A stretch of 64,000 nt of DNA, from NCBI GenBank assembly GCA_012845835.1, contig JABAKD010000011.1:2596501-2660500 (forward strand), written 5' to 3'. The notes beneath the pieces were generated by a model that saw only the letters and a list, made by a program, of their open reading frames with translations, ran no database searches and was not told the origin of the DNA. Below are positions 21,883 through 35,400 of this stretch, one piece after another (position 1 is the first letter of the stretch; every line of letters starts with the position of its first letter). Source of the DNA: Undaria pinnatifida. Its lineage: Eukaryota > Sar > Phaeophyceae > Laminariales > Alariaceae. The translations under genes and the position numbers were made by a program.

Positions 21883-22974
21883 TACGTTTTTGAAAGATCG
21901 GTCTGGGCGAGACCTTCCTACTGTATGTAGGGCTCAAGGCTTCTAAAAGAATCGCGGGCGATCGGCTCAAAAACTATTTTATAAAAGTTCAGTTAACGTC
22001 GGCGGCTGGTGTTAAGCTTTCACAATAACGTGATCGGTCACGCTGACGAAGCAATTCGCGGTCATTTTCATCCACCAAAACAAGAAATATTAATATTGTA
22101 TAGTTCTTGTTGCACCATGTACGTTGTCGAGTCCCGACTACCAGTCCGTCCAAGAACAATAGATTCAGCGAACGAGTACATGCGACACGCTGCGAAATGA
22201 TGCTCCTTCCGATTACTTCAAGGCGGATGGAGCCTGCACCTGAAAAACAACCGCCGAAAAGGACGCAAATAATATTTTCATCCGTCTAGTCTATAACGCC
22301 AAGCCAGCAGAAAATGATGAAGAGGGTCGGTACTATACAGAGAAAAAATATGGGGTCGGCACTATACGCAGACAACATGAGGCCCCAGGTAGATCTGTCG
22401 GCTAATCAGGTATGTATTTCTGTTCGCAGCAATTATGCTTGTCCGCAACCAAGCATGATCGGGCACACTTCGCCCCCTCTTTTCCACGAGGTAGATGAAT
22501 CAAGATCGACTTTATTATCGCAGGTTCAAACCCCCTTCCCTCGCCCGCCGCCTCAACAAACCCCTTCCTTTGCAAAGAATGCGGCTGTGTACGAGTATTA
22601 GTAGCCCAGTCCAGCCCAGCAACGACACGATCATACCATCGACCGCGACTACCGACAGCAACGCAACGAAACGTAACAAACAACGTCTGCAGCAAAACAA
22701 ACTTGCGTCATATAAAAAAGAGCAAAAAACAACAATTTGATGATTTGATCAAAACGGCGGGGGTTCGTAGCAAACGGTGTCTGGAAAGAAGCCCCCTGCG
22801 CCATTTTTCCACGCGCTCTGCGCTTTCGAAACAGCTGCAGCAGCAGCAGCGGAAGAAACAAACCCGAACTTTCCAGACACAGCTCCCCCTCCCCCTCCCC
22901 CGCTTCGTGCCCCCCGTTCCCATGCCACCCACCGACCAACCAAATCCATCAGTTTTGATCAACCACTTCGATCA

Positions 22975-23400
22975 AGAGGGTTCCAACTAAAAAAGCACGG
23001 GGGGGGGGGGGGGGGGGGGGTAAAGCCAACGAAAAAACCTGATTCGCATGAAACAGTTCAACACCGTTCATCAGCAATCTTCGCACACAGATTTCCCGCT
23101 AAAAGAGGCAAGGGGGACACGGGGAGAGACAACGTCAACGAAAGACTCTCCTCCGCAGAAGGGCTCCTGTTCGAAAGAGTAGGAGGGGCACGGGGGGGGA
23201 AAGGGGTAGCGCCAACGAAAAAAACACCTTCGCAGACAGGTTTCCCACTCAAAAGAGGCACGGGGGATACGGGGGATACGGGGGGGGGAGGATTCAACGA
23301 AAAACTCCGAGTTGGACGAAACTTCCCCACTCCATATTTTCGTCTCAAAAGAGGCCGGGGGTATACGGGGGGGGAGAGAAGCGTCAACGAATAAACGGAC
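22975..23400 (+). repeat. G-rich minisatellite downstream of PGK
   Basis: Four or five imperfect units of about 90-120 bp are built from GCGTCAACGAAAAAACTCC, TTCGCASACAGRTTTCCC, ACTMAAAAGAGGC and a run of G (the longest at 22999-23020). The array ends about 100 bp from the PGK stop codon. Confidence 0.7.
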
Positions 23401-23498
23401 GAAACTTCGCCGCAGCCCAGCGTGGTTGCCTCCCCCCCGCCACGCCAGATGGTGCGGCTGGGCCGGGGCGATACAACAAGGAGAGTTGTGTGGTTCTC

Positions 23499-26400
23499 CT
23501 AATCCTTGGGGTTAAGGGCTGCAACCCCCGGAAGAATCTTCCCCTCCAAAAGCTCGAGGGACGCGCCGCCGCCAGTGGAGATGTGCGACATCTTGTCCGC
23601 AAGCCCGGCCTGTTTTTTTTGGTGGTTTGGGGTGGGTTGTGTTAGTAGGTCGGTCGGTCGGTCGGTCGGTTGGATGGTTGTTAGGGTTGTCGTAGGGTAG
23701 TCGGTCGGCAGGATAGTCCTCAGGAAAGGTTGGTGGGTTGGTCGGTGAGCATGCCGCTGAAGTCGAGATGTGCGACATGTTGTCCGCAAACCCGGCCTGT
23801 CTAGGTGTGGGCTGGTTTGCGTTGATGTGATTCGGTCGGTCGGTCGGTCAGTCGGTGGTTGTTAGGGTGTTTTCTATTAGGGATTTTCTTGGGATGGTCG
23901 GTCGGTCGGTCGGTCGGGAGGATGGTCGTTAGGATGGTCGGTCGACTGGCTGGTTGGTCGGTCGGTCGGGTCAGTCATTATTTTACTCGGGAGTACAATC
24001 GCTCGGTCGGAAAGATAATGGAGGACGGTCGCTAGGATTGTCAGCCGGTTGGTTGGTCGGTCAGTACGTAAACATTTCTAGGTTCGTCCCTAGACTAGTC
24101 GGGAGTAACGCCCATTTGGTCGATAGGATAATCGTTAGGATAATAGGCCATTTGGTCGGTGGTTCATTAGAGGATGGTCGTTGGGATAGTCGATCGGTTG
24201 GTTGGTCGGTCCGTATGTCAGTATTCACAGATCAGTCAGTGTGAGTCGACAGTACAATCAACCAGTCAGGAGGGTAGTCGTGGATGTTCGTGTTAGGACA
24301 GCCAGCAGGGTGGGTGGACAGTCAGTAATGTGTATAGATAGCAGCGTGGGTAGGCACAGTTCGACGCGAGTTGACGAGGCAAAGAGAATGCTGAATTCTT
24401 CCCGCGATAAAAACGAAGTCGCGTACCGTAGTGGGGAGGGGGGAGGAGGGCCCGCTATGCAACCCCGGATCTGAGTTACTACTGGGGGGGAGCGCGAGAG
24501 GGAGTATAATAGTGCGAGGATAATAAATGGGATGGACAAGAAAAAAAAAAAAAGCCAGTCCCTAGACTTGTCGTAAGTACAGTCGATCGGTCGGTAGTTT
24601 TACTCGTTAGAATATGTGTCTGCACCTAGCACCGAGGTCAGCCGGAAAAATTATCGGTAACAAAATCACCAGGACCGTAGGATAATCGTTACATAAACGA
24701 CTGTACGGGTAGGTTAGCCATCCATCCCCGATCACCGGCGTACGAGGCAAAATAGACCTTTTTTCGTTACCTGCTCAACGGCTGCTACCGAATCGCCCCC
24801 ACCGATGATCGTGATGCATCCGTCGGCCGTCGCCGCTGCGAGGGTGTCCGCCACCGCGAACGTGCCCTGTCGCACAGGAAGGCGTTTTTCATGTTGCCAT
24901 GGAGGGGGAGGGGGGGGGGGGCAGATTTTCGCTCTTGAGATTTCAGAGGGAGCGGATGACGCGTAAAACTGACGATTGCAGCATCAAGCCAAAACATTTC
25001 AAAAAGAAAAAAATCACAAACATCCAAAGAAACATGAAAAAATGAGGAAAAAGCAAGAAAAACAAAGCAGTTAAAAAAGAAAATGAACTGAAACGGTCGG
25101 AATCTGCTCGTCGCACCTTCGCAAACGCCTCGTACTCGAACACCCCCATAGGTCCGTTCCAGATCACCGTCTTGCAGTCCGCCAGCTTGCTCTGAACAGG
25201 TCGACCAATAAACCAATCAACACACGGCCAGGACCGCCAGCCGTTTCACACGAACCGTAAACGTGGGGCAAGCGCATGGGGCGGGGGGGGGGGGGCGGGG
25301 GGCGGCACGACCGCGTTAAAGAAACGGACGTAAAGTAAACGCACTAACCGGAGCTTTTTTTTCGCCACTCGCCCACAGCGAAAACACCATTAGTACGCGA
25401 CACCACTCAACCCTCTCCCGACTGCCACAAGCAAACCGCTCAAACTCCCAGCATGTTGCGCAAACCAAAAGGTGGTCGCAGTTCTATACAGGGGGTCAGC
25501 AATTCCATTTTTGGGGCAAGCTCCGAGTATTTCAAGTTTTTTTACGGGTCATGACCCGGCCCGCGGGTTGGGTCAGGAGGTATTTAAAAAAAACGTGGGT
25601 CGAGTCGGGTCGGACCCGGAGATATTGGGAACCTCACGGATCGAGTCGGGTCGGGTTGGGTCAGGAGGCTTTCAAGTATCGCGGGTCGGCCCGGGTCGCC
25701 CTGGCCCGATCCGAAACTGCGAAAAAATGGTTAACCGGCCCGTGAAAAGCCTTGGAAGTATTTATGTGAGCCAGGATGTATCCTACACATGAAAAGTATT
25801 ACCAGGTGTGGTTTTGCTATGTTTTCGTGCAAAAAGTCGGGCCAAAATGTTCTGAACTCCCAGTATTTTTGTATCAAGATGCGCTGCGTTTCTGTACAGA
25901 AAGCAAGTGCCGACTGCGTGATCGCCCACTTTTCATGCAGAGGTGTCCGGAGACGGCCAGTCAACGGAAAACGTCCAGCGATCAGTCACGGGTGTCAAAC
26001 CGATCGTTCCACACTAAAAGCTAGTAGTTTGGCGTCAGTCAAGTCATGGTAAACTCTTGGGAAATTGCCATCGGTCAAGGGCTGAAAGCATCGTCCTCTG
26101 ACGCATACTATAAAAATATTCTAACTACGTCAGCTGCGACTTCGACAAATCTAGGGTCGATACTCATCCTTGCAAGCGGCGTAATACACCGGCCGCTCGT
26201 TTTTTAGGTAGCAGTATTAAAAATATACGAAGTACACCAGTAGTAAAACCTAGTAGTCGCTTTCATGCGCCTGCAAGCGCAGGCACTGACATGTCTGTGG
26301 ATTAAAATACCCGATATCCCTTCAACCGCACCCAGGTTGTGGGGGACTAAAGTACTTTAACGCCTTTACAACTGGAGGCCCATTTTCTACGACATATTTA

Positions 26401-29400
26401 CTTGAAGTTAGTAAAGGGAGGGAGTTGGGGGCTCTAAAGGGGTTAATGTCGTGTATGATATATTTCCGAGCAGAAATAGGGTTAGCTTATGGTCAGATAG
26501 GAATTGGGTGGTTAATGCTTTTCCAGCAGTTAAAGGGTTAAGCATCAGCGGGAGAGGAATAGGGTGGGGCGGGGCGGGGCGGGGCGGGGCTGGATCCCAA
26601 TAGGAATTGTCCACAAAAAATATTGACAAATTCACCTGGATGAGCTTGGTCGACTCCGGCCCGTTGTCCAGCCCCATCCACCCGTCCGGGATAGCGTCCA
26701 CCGACACCGTCTGACAACAGGAACAGGAACATCAGCAGCACCGGCAGCAGTGTCAGCAGCAACAATAGGAGCAGCAGCGACAGCAGCAGAAGCAGTATCA
26801 GCATCAAACAGCACAGCAGCACGACCCCTCTCTCCCCTCCCCACTAGCGTATCCATGCCACCACAAGGACTGCCTGTAAAACAACCGCTATCCCCCAGCC
26901 ACCACCATTAATACCCCCAGCCACCACCATTACCACCACCACTACATCGTCCACTGCCATCGCCCCCCGGCCCCACCGCCACCACCTCTATCACCACCTC
27001 TACTACCACCTCTACCACCACCTCTACCACCACCTCTATCACCACCTCGATCATCACCTCGATCACCACCTCTACTGAAATCGCTCCTCGGCCCCACCGC
27101 CACCACCAACAACATCGCCGGTGGTGGTACTCGCGGTGGTGACCATGCCCCCACCCACCCCCACCAATATCACCATCACCACACCATCACCACTACCAAT
27201 TACCATCGTCATTAACGCCAACGCCAGCACCGATGGTGTTTGTTTTCACCAGGTGTGTTTTACATTTTCGCACCTGTGTGTTCGCGTCAGCGGCGAAGGC
27301 GTCCGCCACGACAACGTCGGAGGGGAGGATGATCTCGACGCCCTTTGCTGCCGCCGTCTTTTCCAGCTCACGCGCCTGCGGGAGGGCATCAAGAATTGAG
27401 AACCGCCCGAGACGCTTTAGAAAAAGGGCAATAACCAAAAAGAGGTATACGTGGTCACGTTTGCCCCAAAGATACAGGCAGCACCTTTTTTTCCCCTGGG
27501 CACCTCTTCCTCCCCCCCCCCCTGCCTTCATGTATATTTTTTCTCCCATTTTTACTCCATGGTCTTGTATTTTTTCTTATTCTTGTTTTTTTTCTTCCTG
27601 GTGTTCAAGTCGTCTGGTGTGCTGGCTTGCTTGTGTTCTGCCTTCAAATGAATTGCGCTTGGCATTCCATGGCCAAACAGCTTATTCGTACTGTTTATAA
27701 AAAATATTCCAAGTTGGCCAGCTGTGAGTTCGATAATTTTAGGGTCTATTGGCGATGTCTTGTTTCTGTCTTGTCGTTTGTGACCATAGAGAGAGCTCGT
27801 CTCTCTGGGAGGAGGCATCGGCACGGACACTGCTTGTGCTGGATGTAGATGAGGTGGACAGAGCGCACTCTAATGCGACGAACACACAAGACAGCCTGCG
27901 ACCAAGCAAATAAACCCACGCCGCGAAAGCCATTAGATTTGGCAAAATAGCCAGTTGCCTGCGTACGAGTACAGAGTCTGCGCAGCCTTCGCTTCTTTGC
28001 ACTTTACGAGGGGTGCTTCGTCTTCGTTCTAATATTTCCTGCAGGCGACGATGGTAGAATGGTGAGAAAAATGAAAAAATAGCGATGTGAACGACTGAAC
28101 GCAAGAATGGCGTAGTGAGCAATAGTGAACAAAAGACAGTGCTGTAGGCAAGTGATTTAAGACTAAAACTCAACCAAAAACAAGTTTGAAAGCCAGCGAT
28201 AGTGACCATAGTCAGGTGTACCTGGGTCATTTCACCTCAGAAACAGGTACGATGTCCTTCAGGCCAAATCGCGTAGTTCATGTGGGGTCGTTTTTGCTTG
28301 ACTTGAGTATGTACCTGTTTTTGGGCCAAAAGTAAACCAGGTACACCTTTTTTTAAAATCACTTCTACTCTCCAGCTCAACTCGTAAGGGTTTTGTACCC
28401 TCAGCGACCTTCTGGACAAGCCATGGTCACAGGTGTCTTCCCTTGTCCCCCGGTACTTGCCTTCATTTCTATCGCGCACGGGGTCAGCAATTCCCACTTT
28501 TCAGCTTATTATGCTCGTCGATTTGTACCGCAAGTTTGCCAACGCACGCACGCTGACGCGCTTTTGGCCTGTTGGTTTGTAATAGTCCCCGGTGAGATTC
28601 GAACCGACGACCTCGACCTCAATAGTTACGCGGCTTACTATCCTACCACTGGGGACGCCGACTCAACCTGTTTCAGCCTGGTTTTGGTTGATGCCCTAAA
28701 ACCTTCCTGTAGTACATACTCTCCGAAGTACCAGGAAAATATTTTAAACATTTGAATACCTTGTGGATAATGCGCGTACACATCGTATGGGTATGTACGT
28801 TGTGCATGCCTTGCGGAGACCCTATGGATACCATGTGGATACGTTTGAGATACTTTTCGAGCGACTCGTGAAAACTCGTGGATAGCTTGTGGGTGCAGTA
28901 CCTTGTGGGTGCCCTCGTGGATACCTTGAGGATACCATTCGGACGCCTTTAGGATGCCCTTTGAATGTTTTTTGGTACAGAACGTTACTCACCAGGTCCA
29001 GCCTGTCATCTTCAACGAGGGATGACCCCACGCTGAGCCCGCGCGCCTTGAGGAAGGTGAACACCATACCTCCGCCGATTACAAGCCGGTCCACCTGGGG
29101 AAAAAAAGAAGTAAAAACGATACAAAAAACGGCGACCATGATATTTATGAACGAGTGTACCATCCCATCCCATCCCGATCCCATCCCATCCCACCCCACA
29201 CCCCACACCACCCCTCCCCACTCCACCTCGTTCCATCCCATCCCATCCCATCCTGTCCAGTTGTTATGGTATTGCAGTAATCTCAATCAATTGTGATTTC
29301 ACACGCAGGTTCGTGTCATGCCGACGACGCAATTTTCAAGGTTTCAGCCCGTTGGGCTAGGTTTGTGTCCTGCCGTCGACCTCATTTGTTAAGGTATCAG

Positions 29401-32400
29401 CCCACACTGGGCGGCACTGGAAAAATATCAACCAATAACCAGTACGTCTTACCACCCGAAGTAAGCCATGTACCACTGTCCCATCCACATCTAGTTGAGA
29501 CTGAATTTCATACGATCCCATCTCATCCCACCCCATCCATCCCATCCCGTCTAATCCCATCCCGTCCCATCCCCACCTTGTTGAGCATGGAGTCGATAAC
29601 GCCAATCTTCGAGGAAACCTTGGATCCTCCCACCACGGCAGCGAACGGCCTCTTCGGGTCAGCCACGGCACCCTGCATAAAACACACACAAACAATCCAT
29701 CAACGTAGGAAGAAAAACGCTAAAAATAGACAAAAATAAAGAGAAAAGGCGTACACCTCTGCGATACCGGTTGACTCTGATCTTTTAACTATTTCGTACT
29801 GGCCATAGTCGTCCTCACAACGAAGAACGGGAAATTTCTCGGAATTTGAAAAACGACAAATTTCTCGGAGTCAAGAACGGGAAATTTCCCGACCACCTGG
29901 GATATTTCGCGGGATAAATATGCAATGGAAAGGGTCAGTGCGGGCCGTCAACCATTTCGTCAACGCCGAACAACCAAGGCGTACAACACTACTGAGATAC
30001 GGTACGCTTGCTTGACCTGGAGGTAGTCGAGCTCCTTCTGCAGCAAGAATCCACCAACCGCCGGCGAGAGGTACCTATCGCATGTCGTAACAATGGTGGC
30101 AGCAGCAGTCGGGGGGGAATGGGTGGGGGGAGACAGACAGCTCCGTCCTTGTGAGGCGGGTCACACGGGACTAATCTTCTGTGAACTGTACCCACGTCTT
30201 TGGAGACTACTTGGGATTATTAAAAGGACTCGATTTGCAGTTCCAGCGAGAAAAGCGCAAGAATCGCAGGTGCCGTAGTCTTCCATTACGAAGTGATTGT
30301 CCACGCGTATTCCATTTTTTGGCGCAAGTTTCCCGCCCCCCCCCCCCCACCCCCTTGCTGGTCCGCTCCCGCCCCTGCTTACCGTGCATTGCAGCAATCC
30401 TACGGGCAGGTATATTATCATTCGGCCCCTGCTTACCGTGCAGTGAAGCAATCCTCGGGTCAAGTATATATATATTTATCTAATGATCTGTCTGTGTATC
30501 CATCAATCTAATGGTCTGTCTGTGTATCCATCAATATAATGATCTGTCTGCGTATCTATCTATCGATGTATGCATCTATCTATCCATCCATTCAGGAACC
30601 CATTCAACTATCCATCCGTCCATTAACCCATTCAACATCTATATATCCATACAGTCAAACCCCGCTTAAAGACGCACTTCTTAAGTCAACTCCCCGCTAT
30701 AAAGACGAAAAAAAAATCTGAACCAGGGTGCCCCGCAGATGTACAAGTTTAAGGGGGGGTGTATTGTTGACGGACAACTTGTTCGTCGAGGAAGCCCCTG
30801 GCCTCACGGAGGCTGAAGTGCGTGAGGCAGTGAAGACGTGGCTTAGTGTAGAGGACGACCCAGAGGTGTTGGAGGAAGAAATCGCAATGGAACTGCAGGC
30901 TGTAGACGAGCACCTTGCCAACGTGACCCTCAGTGACGATGACGATGTGTCCAGCGAAGAGGAAGGCGACGGTAGGCCAGAGTCGTGCATGACAACGTCG
31001 CTTACAGAGGCCGACGTCCGCTCTCGCCTCGAGGAGTGCCGCTCCTTTTTCAACGCGAAAGGGAAGAACGGCGAGTACAGCGAAACCCTGTACCTTCTTT
31101 CGAGGACTGTGCATTCGTTCACTCATGAAACTCAAGTCAACCGAAGAGCGAAGCAGGGGGGCGAGGTGCAGGCCACTCTTGGCGACATGTGGGGGCGGTA
31201 GTTTTTTTTTTTTGGTGGAGGGCATATAGCAATGGGCCTGTTTGTGATGTACGGTTTTCTTGTTGTTGTCTAGCGTTGTTTATCTTCACCGTTTTTCTGA
31301 GTTGATGTCCATCTGTGTCCTTATCAGGTAGGATTTGACATGTCAAAGTTGGAACAGAGGTGGTGAATGATATATCGGCGAGGTTTCCAACATGAGGACG
31401 AGAAGATAATAAGAAAAACACAGTCGACACCAACCGAGAGAGAGAGTTCACTGCAGTCATAATAACCTTCATCCTGCAACATTGAACCCACTTCTCGGAG
31501 CATTTTATTTCGGGCGGTGGGGTGCGGCAACTACTGTATAAACTTGGTTTTTAAGTACATTCCACTTTCAACCACGGCAACGTTGTGACGGTCAGATTTA
31601 TGGATTCTCGTTTCGTTATAGTATACCTGCTGCAACGGCGCGTCTTTTGATGTATGTTATGTCTCCATCGGCCCCGGGGATGGTGCGTTATCGTCCCCGG
31701 AATCTTAAAGACGATTCCCCGCGTTAAAGACGCCTTGAAAAAAAGTACCGATATGCGTCTTTAAGCGGGGTTTGATTGTATGTTAATGTATTCATCCATA
31801 CATCCATATCCAACTACCAATCCATCTATACCAACCGATTTATCCACCTACAACATATCTATATGACACCAGCTCACTTCGTGACTCCTTCGGTAGATCC
31901 GTGAGCGCGGTGCGCCGTTCCGAAGGCGTCGTTTACGAACAAGTCGGCGTTGGCCGCCAGCTAGTAAAAAAAAAACGCCGCAAGGAAAACACCGCCAATA
32001 AAAGAGAGTGAGGCCGGGGGGGGGGGGGGGTATAGAGGAAGGGGGAGGGGGGCGAGGGAGGATGATAAACCATAAGAGGTTGAGACGGAGAGATGGGGGG
32101 CGGGGGGCGGGGGGGAAACAGAAGGCGAGAGAGACAGAGAGAGAGAGCGTGGGCGAGGGGGGGAGAGAAACATATTATAGGACAAGGAGAAAGAATGAGA
32201 GGAAAAACACATAACTAGAAACAAGAGACACCATATACCGGTATAAAAGAGTTACACACCCTACCTTTTGGGCAAACTCCCCGTCGTTCTTGGTCTCCTC
32301 CTTGTAGAACCGGACTTGTGCATGAGACCGACGGGAAAAAGAAAATGCGCGTGAGGTGGCGTTACCGAGGGATAGGGGATCGCAAACAGCGGTGCATGGA

Positions 32401-35400
32401 TAAAACGGCACAATGTCGCCGCACGCGGTATCGGCGGGACCAGTTTTGTTCTTTTAATAATTCCGAACAAGAAATGTCAACAATGTGTGTCAGATAGGTT
32501 GCCAACAAAGGAAAGCGGCAGGGCTAGGGGGGGTGGGGGGGTCATCTTCGGGCAGAAGTTTAGAGAATAAGGGGATGTCTACGGCTCGAATGCGTTATGC
32601 ATAACGCTAGGAAGCTGTTAATATAATCGTGATTTGGCTCTCACCGTTTTCGAGGAGGAGGACGTCGCCGTTCTTCATCTCGTCCACCAGGGCCGCCACC
32701 TTGACAACAGCAAAAAAGCAAACAAATCAAGCAAATCAAACAAATCAAAACAAAGTCAGAAACAACAGCAGCAAGAACACGAACGAAATATAACAAAAAC
32801 AAGGTCAATATCATCATCAACAACAACAACAATAACAACAACAACCACAACAACAACCACATAAACAGCAAAAACATATCAATCCACCACAACACCATGA
32901 CGGTACCTCGGGACCGATGCAGTCCGGCGCCATGGTGACCTTCTTGTTGAGCAGCTTGCTCAGGCGTTCGGATACGGGGAACAGGGAGAACTTGTCCTCC
33001 GGTCCGTCCTTGGGCCGCCCGAGGTGGGACGAGAGAAGTACCTGGCGACGTTGCACCGAACCCACCGACCACCATAAACACAGAACAACGTTACTGCTGA
33101 TTGTTCAACGGATTTTTGGATTTGATAGCCTAGGATTTGATGGATTCGGCGGATCTATGGATCCATGAAAAATTGGGATATATGGACCCTGGACCCGTGG
33201 ACAGACCCGTTATCAAGCATACACAAACACTTTCCTACCCAAGTGTTTGTCCTTAGATTGATTTAAGGATCCAGCACTCGAAGAAAATTGATTCTTCAAC
33301 AGTTGGATTTTTGGATAGATTTGTCGGCGTGGCTTGCAAAAGACATTGAGAAGTCAGAAAATGTAAGCCGTGCGTGGCATGGTTACCGGTTCCGTTTCGT
33401 GTCCCTGTCTGCCTGTCCGTCCGTCTGTCTGCCTACTTGTCTACTTATCTACCTGCCTGCTTGCTTGTCCTGTCTATCCGTCTGTGTTTATACCCATCTG
33501 TCTGCCTTGCCCATCTATCAAGCTACGGATCCACCCAGCTATCCATCAATCCATCTATCAGTCTAACCGCGAAAAAAAAGCGCCCGCCATTCTGTCTTGT
33601 CTGTTTACTATCCATGCATCCACCCATTCATACATCAATCTATGTTCATCTACCTACATACGAATTATACGTACATCGATATCTATCTATCTATCTATCT
33701 ATTGATATTTCTATCTATCTATCTATCTACGTATCTATCTATCCATTTATCCATCTATCCATCCATTCATCTATTTGCCTACCTATCCATCTATCTGCCT
33801 CATCTATCTAACCGTCTGGCCTTGGCGTGGGCAGCGACGCTCGGATGCGCGTGTATCTTTCTGCCTCTCAATACATCCATCCACACCCATCTATCTATAT
33901 ACGAGTATCTAATTATCTATCTGTCACTCGGTAGGTCTGACCTTTGCCCCCTTGTCGGCAAGGTGCTTGATCGTGGGGATCGATGCGCGGATGCGCGTGT
34001 CGTCTGTGATGGTCTTGCCGTCCAGCGGCACGTTCAGGTCGCAGCGCACCAACACCCTAAAAGCGGTTTCCATGTTGTCGGGGGTAGAGGGGTTTAAGGG
34101 GGAGGGAGAAGGGGCACCCTAAAAGCGCATCCAATATTATCGAGGTATGGAGAGGTTCGGAGGGAGGAAACGTTCAGATCGGAGCGAAACAGCACCCTAC
34201 AAGCGGTTTCCATATTGTCGGGGTTTGGAGGCGGGGGGGGGGGTGAGGGGGCACCATAAATCTAAAGCGGTTTCGTCTTTGTCGGGGTTTGGATGGTCTC
34301 GGGTGGATTTGGAGTGGGGGCGGGGGAGGGGGGGTGTCGTTTGAGAAGGGGGGGGGATCCTAAAAGCGGTTTCGTTGTTTTCGGGGTCTGGGCCGGGGGG
34401 GGGGGGGCGCCTTAAAAGCGGTTTTGACGTCAAGATTTGGAGGGGGGGGGGCGGGGGGGTCCGTTCCGCTGGTCGAACAAGGAAAATACGAACTAGAAGA
34501 CGAGTTAGTACAGGGAACGCGTAAACATACGCAAGCAGCAAAGGAGAACATGGTAGAAACAAAAAAAAATAGGGTCGGTCCAAGTCCCTTACTACGCGAC
34601 GCGATGTTCCCCGCCCAATCCTGCAGGCTATCATCACTAAAGAAAAAATACAGCCAACAAGCCTGCAGTGAACGAAAGGGTAGTCCAAGTTTTCACTGTT
34701 ATAGTCCGTAGGCTCTATCTGCCCCCCGCCGCGCACCTCCAAACCCTGGCCGCGACCTACAGCAGTAACGCCTCCGTGACAAACCCCGTTTCTTTCCCGT
34801 GACTGACCTTCAACAGGAACGCTTCTCCCTACGGAAAACCCATCTATTGCCTTTCAATAAAATAGCAGTAACGTTTCCATGGCAAACCCACGTCTTGCCC
34901 GTGACCGTGACCTACAGCATTAATGCCTCTCCCCGTGGCAAACCCACCTCTTGCCCTTCAGCTCCGCGTCGGCGAGGTCGCCCACACTCTTCTTGGGCTT
35001 GTCGCTGTTGATCGTGTTGTCCGAAGCGCGGCTGCGGCGAAAAAAAAAAGGCCGAAAAATATTAACACTGAAGAAAAAAGGTCCCCAAGGTAGGTATCCA
35101 AAAGGAGGGTACGCAAAAACGGCTGACGGTAGCACGTATCCAAGCGGGCGGGATAAACAAACAACACCTATACCAGATAGGTTAGAACGGATAGCCTGTT
35201 TAAGTCAGCGCTGACTGAGTACGAGTACTCGTAGCATTATTCCGACGTGATCTTCCACTTCGAGCGAGACGATCAGATCTGTTGGGGAGACAAGAGTTAG
35301 CTCCCGCCCGTGCTTGGCATGTTAGTAGTACCTCGACACACGCGACTTTATTCTTCCCTTAGACTGGAGAGGAGTGCATGCCACGTGTAAAACACACGGA

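Larger units (their letters stand above)
17888..23498. other. Gene-free repeat-rich interval between the proteasome and PGK genes
   Basis: The interval contains family R, a GGTYGGT tract, a full SINE, diverged ~270-bp repeats, a 405-bp foldback element, two micro-ORF repeats and a G-rich minisatellite, all annotated separately. I found no reading frame with recognisable domain content or coherent splice sites. The Pro-rich strings between 22500 and 22990 have no support. Confidence 0.6.

Noticed and set aside
22495-22990. Pro/Gln-rich frames as coding exons
   Set aside because: There are no matching splice sites or domain signatures, and several frames on both strands are equally open.
28590-28662. 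Functional tRNA gene on the minus strand
   Set aside because: Box A, box B and a six-base acceptor-like pairing exist, but the anticodon arm does not fold canonically and a SINE body with poly-A follows.
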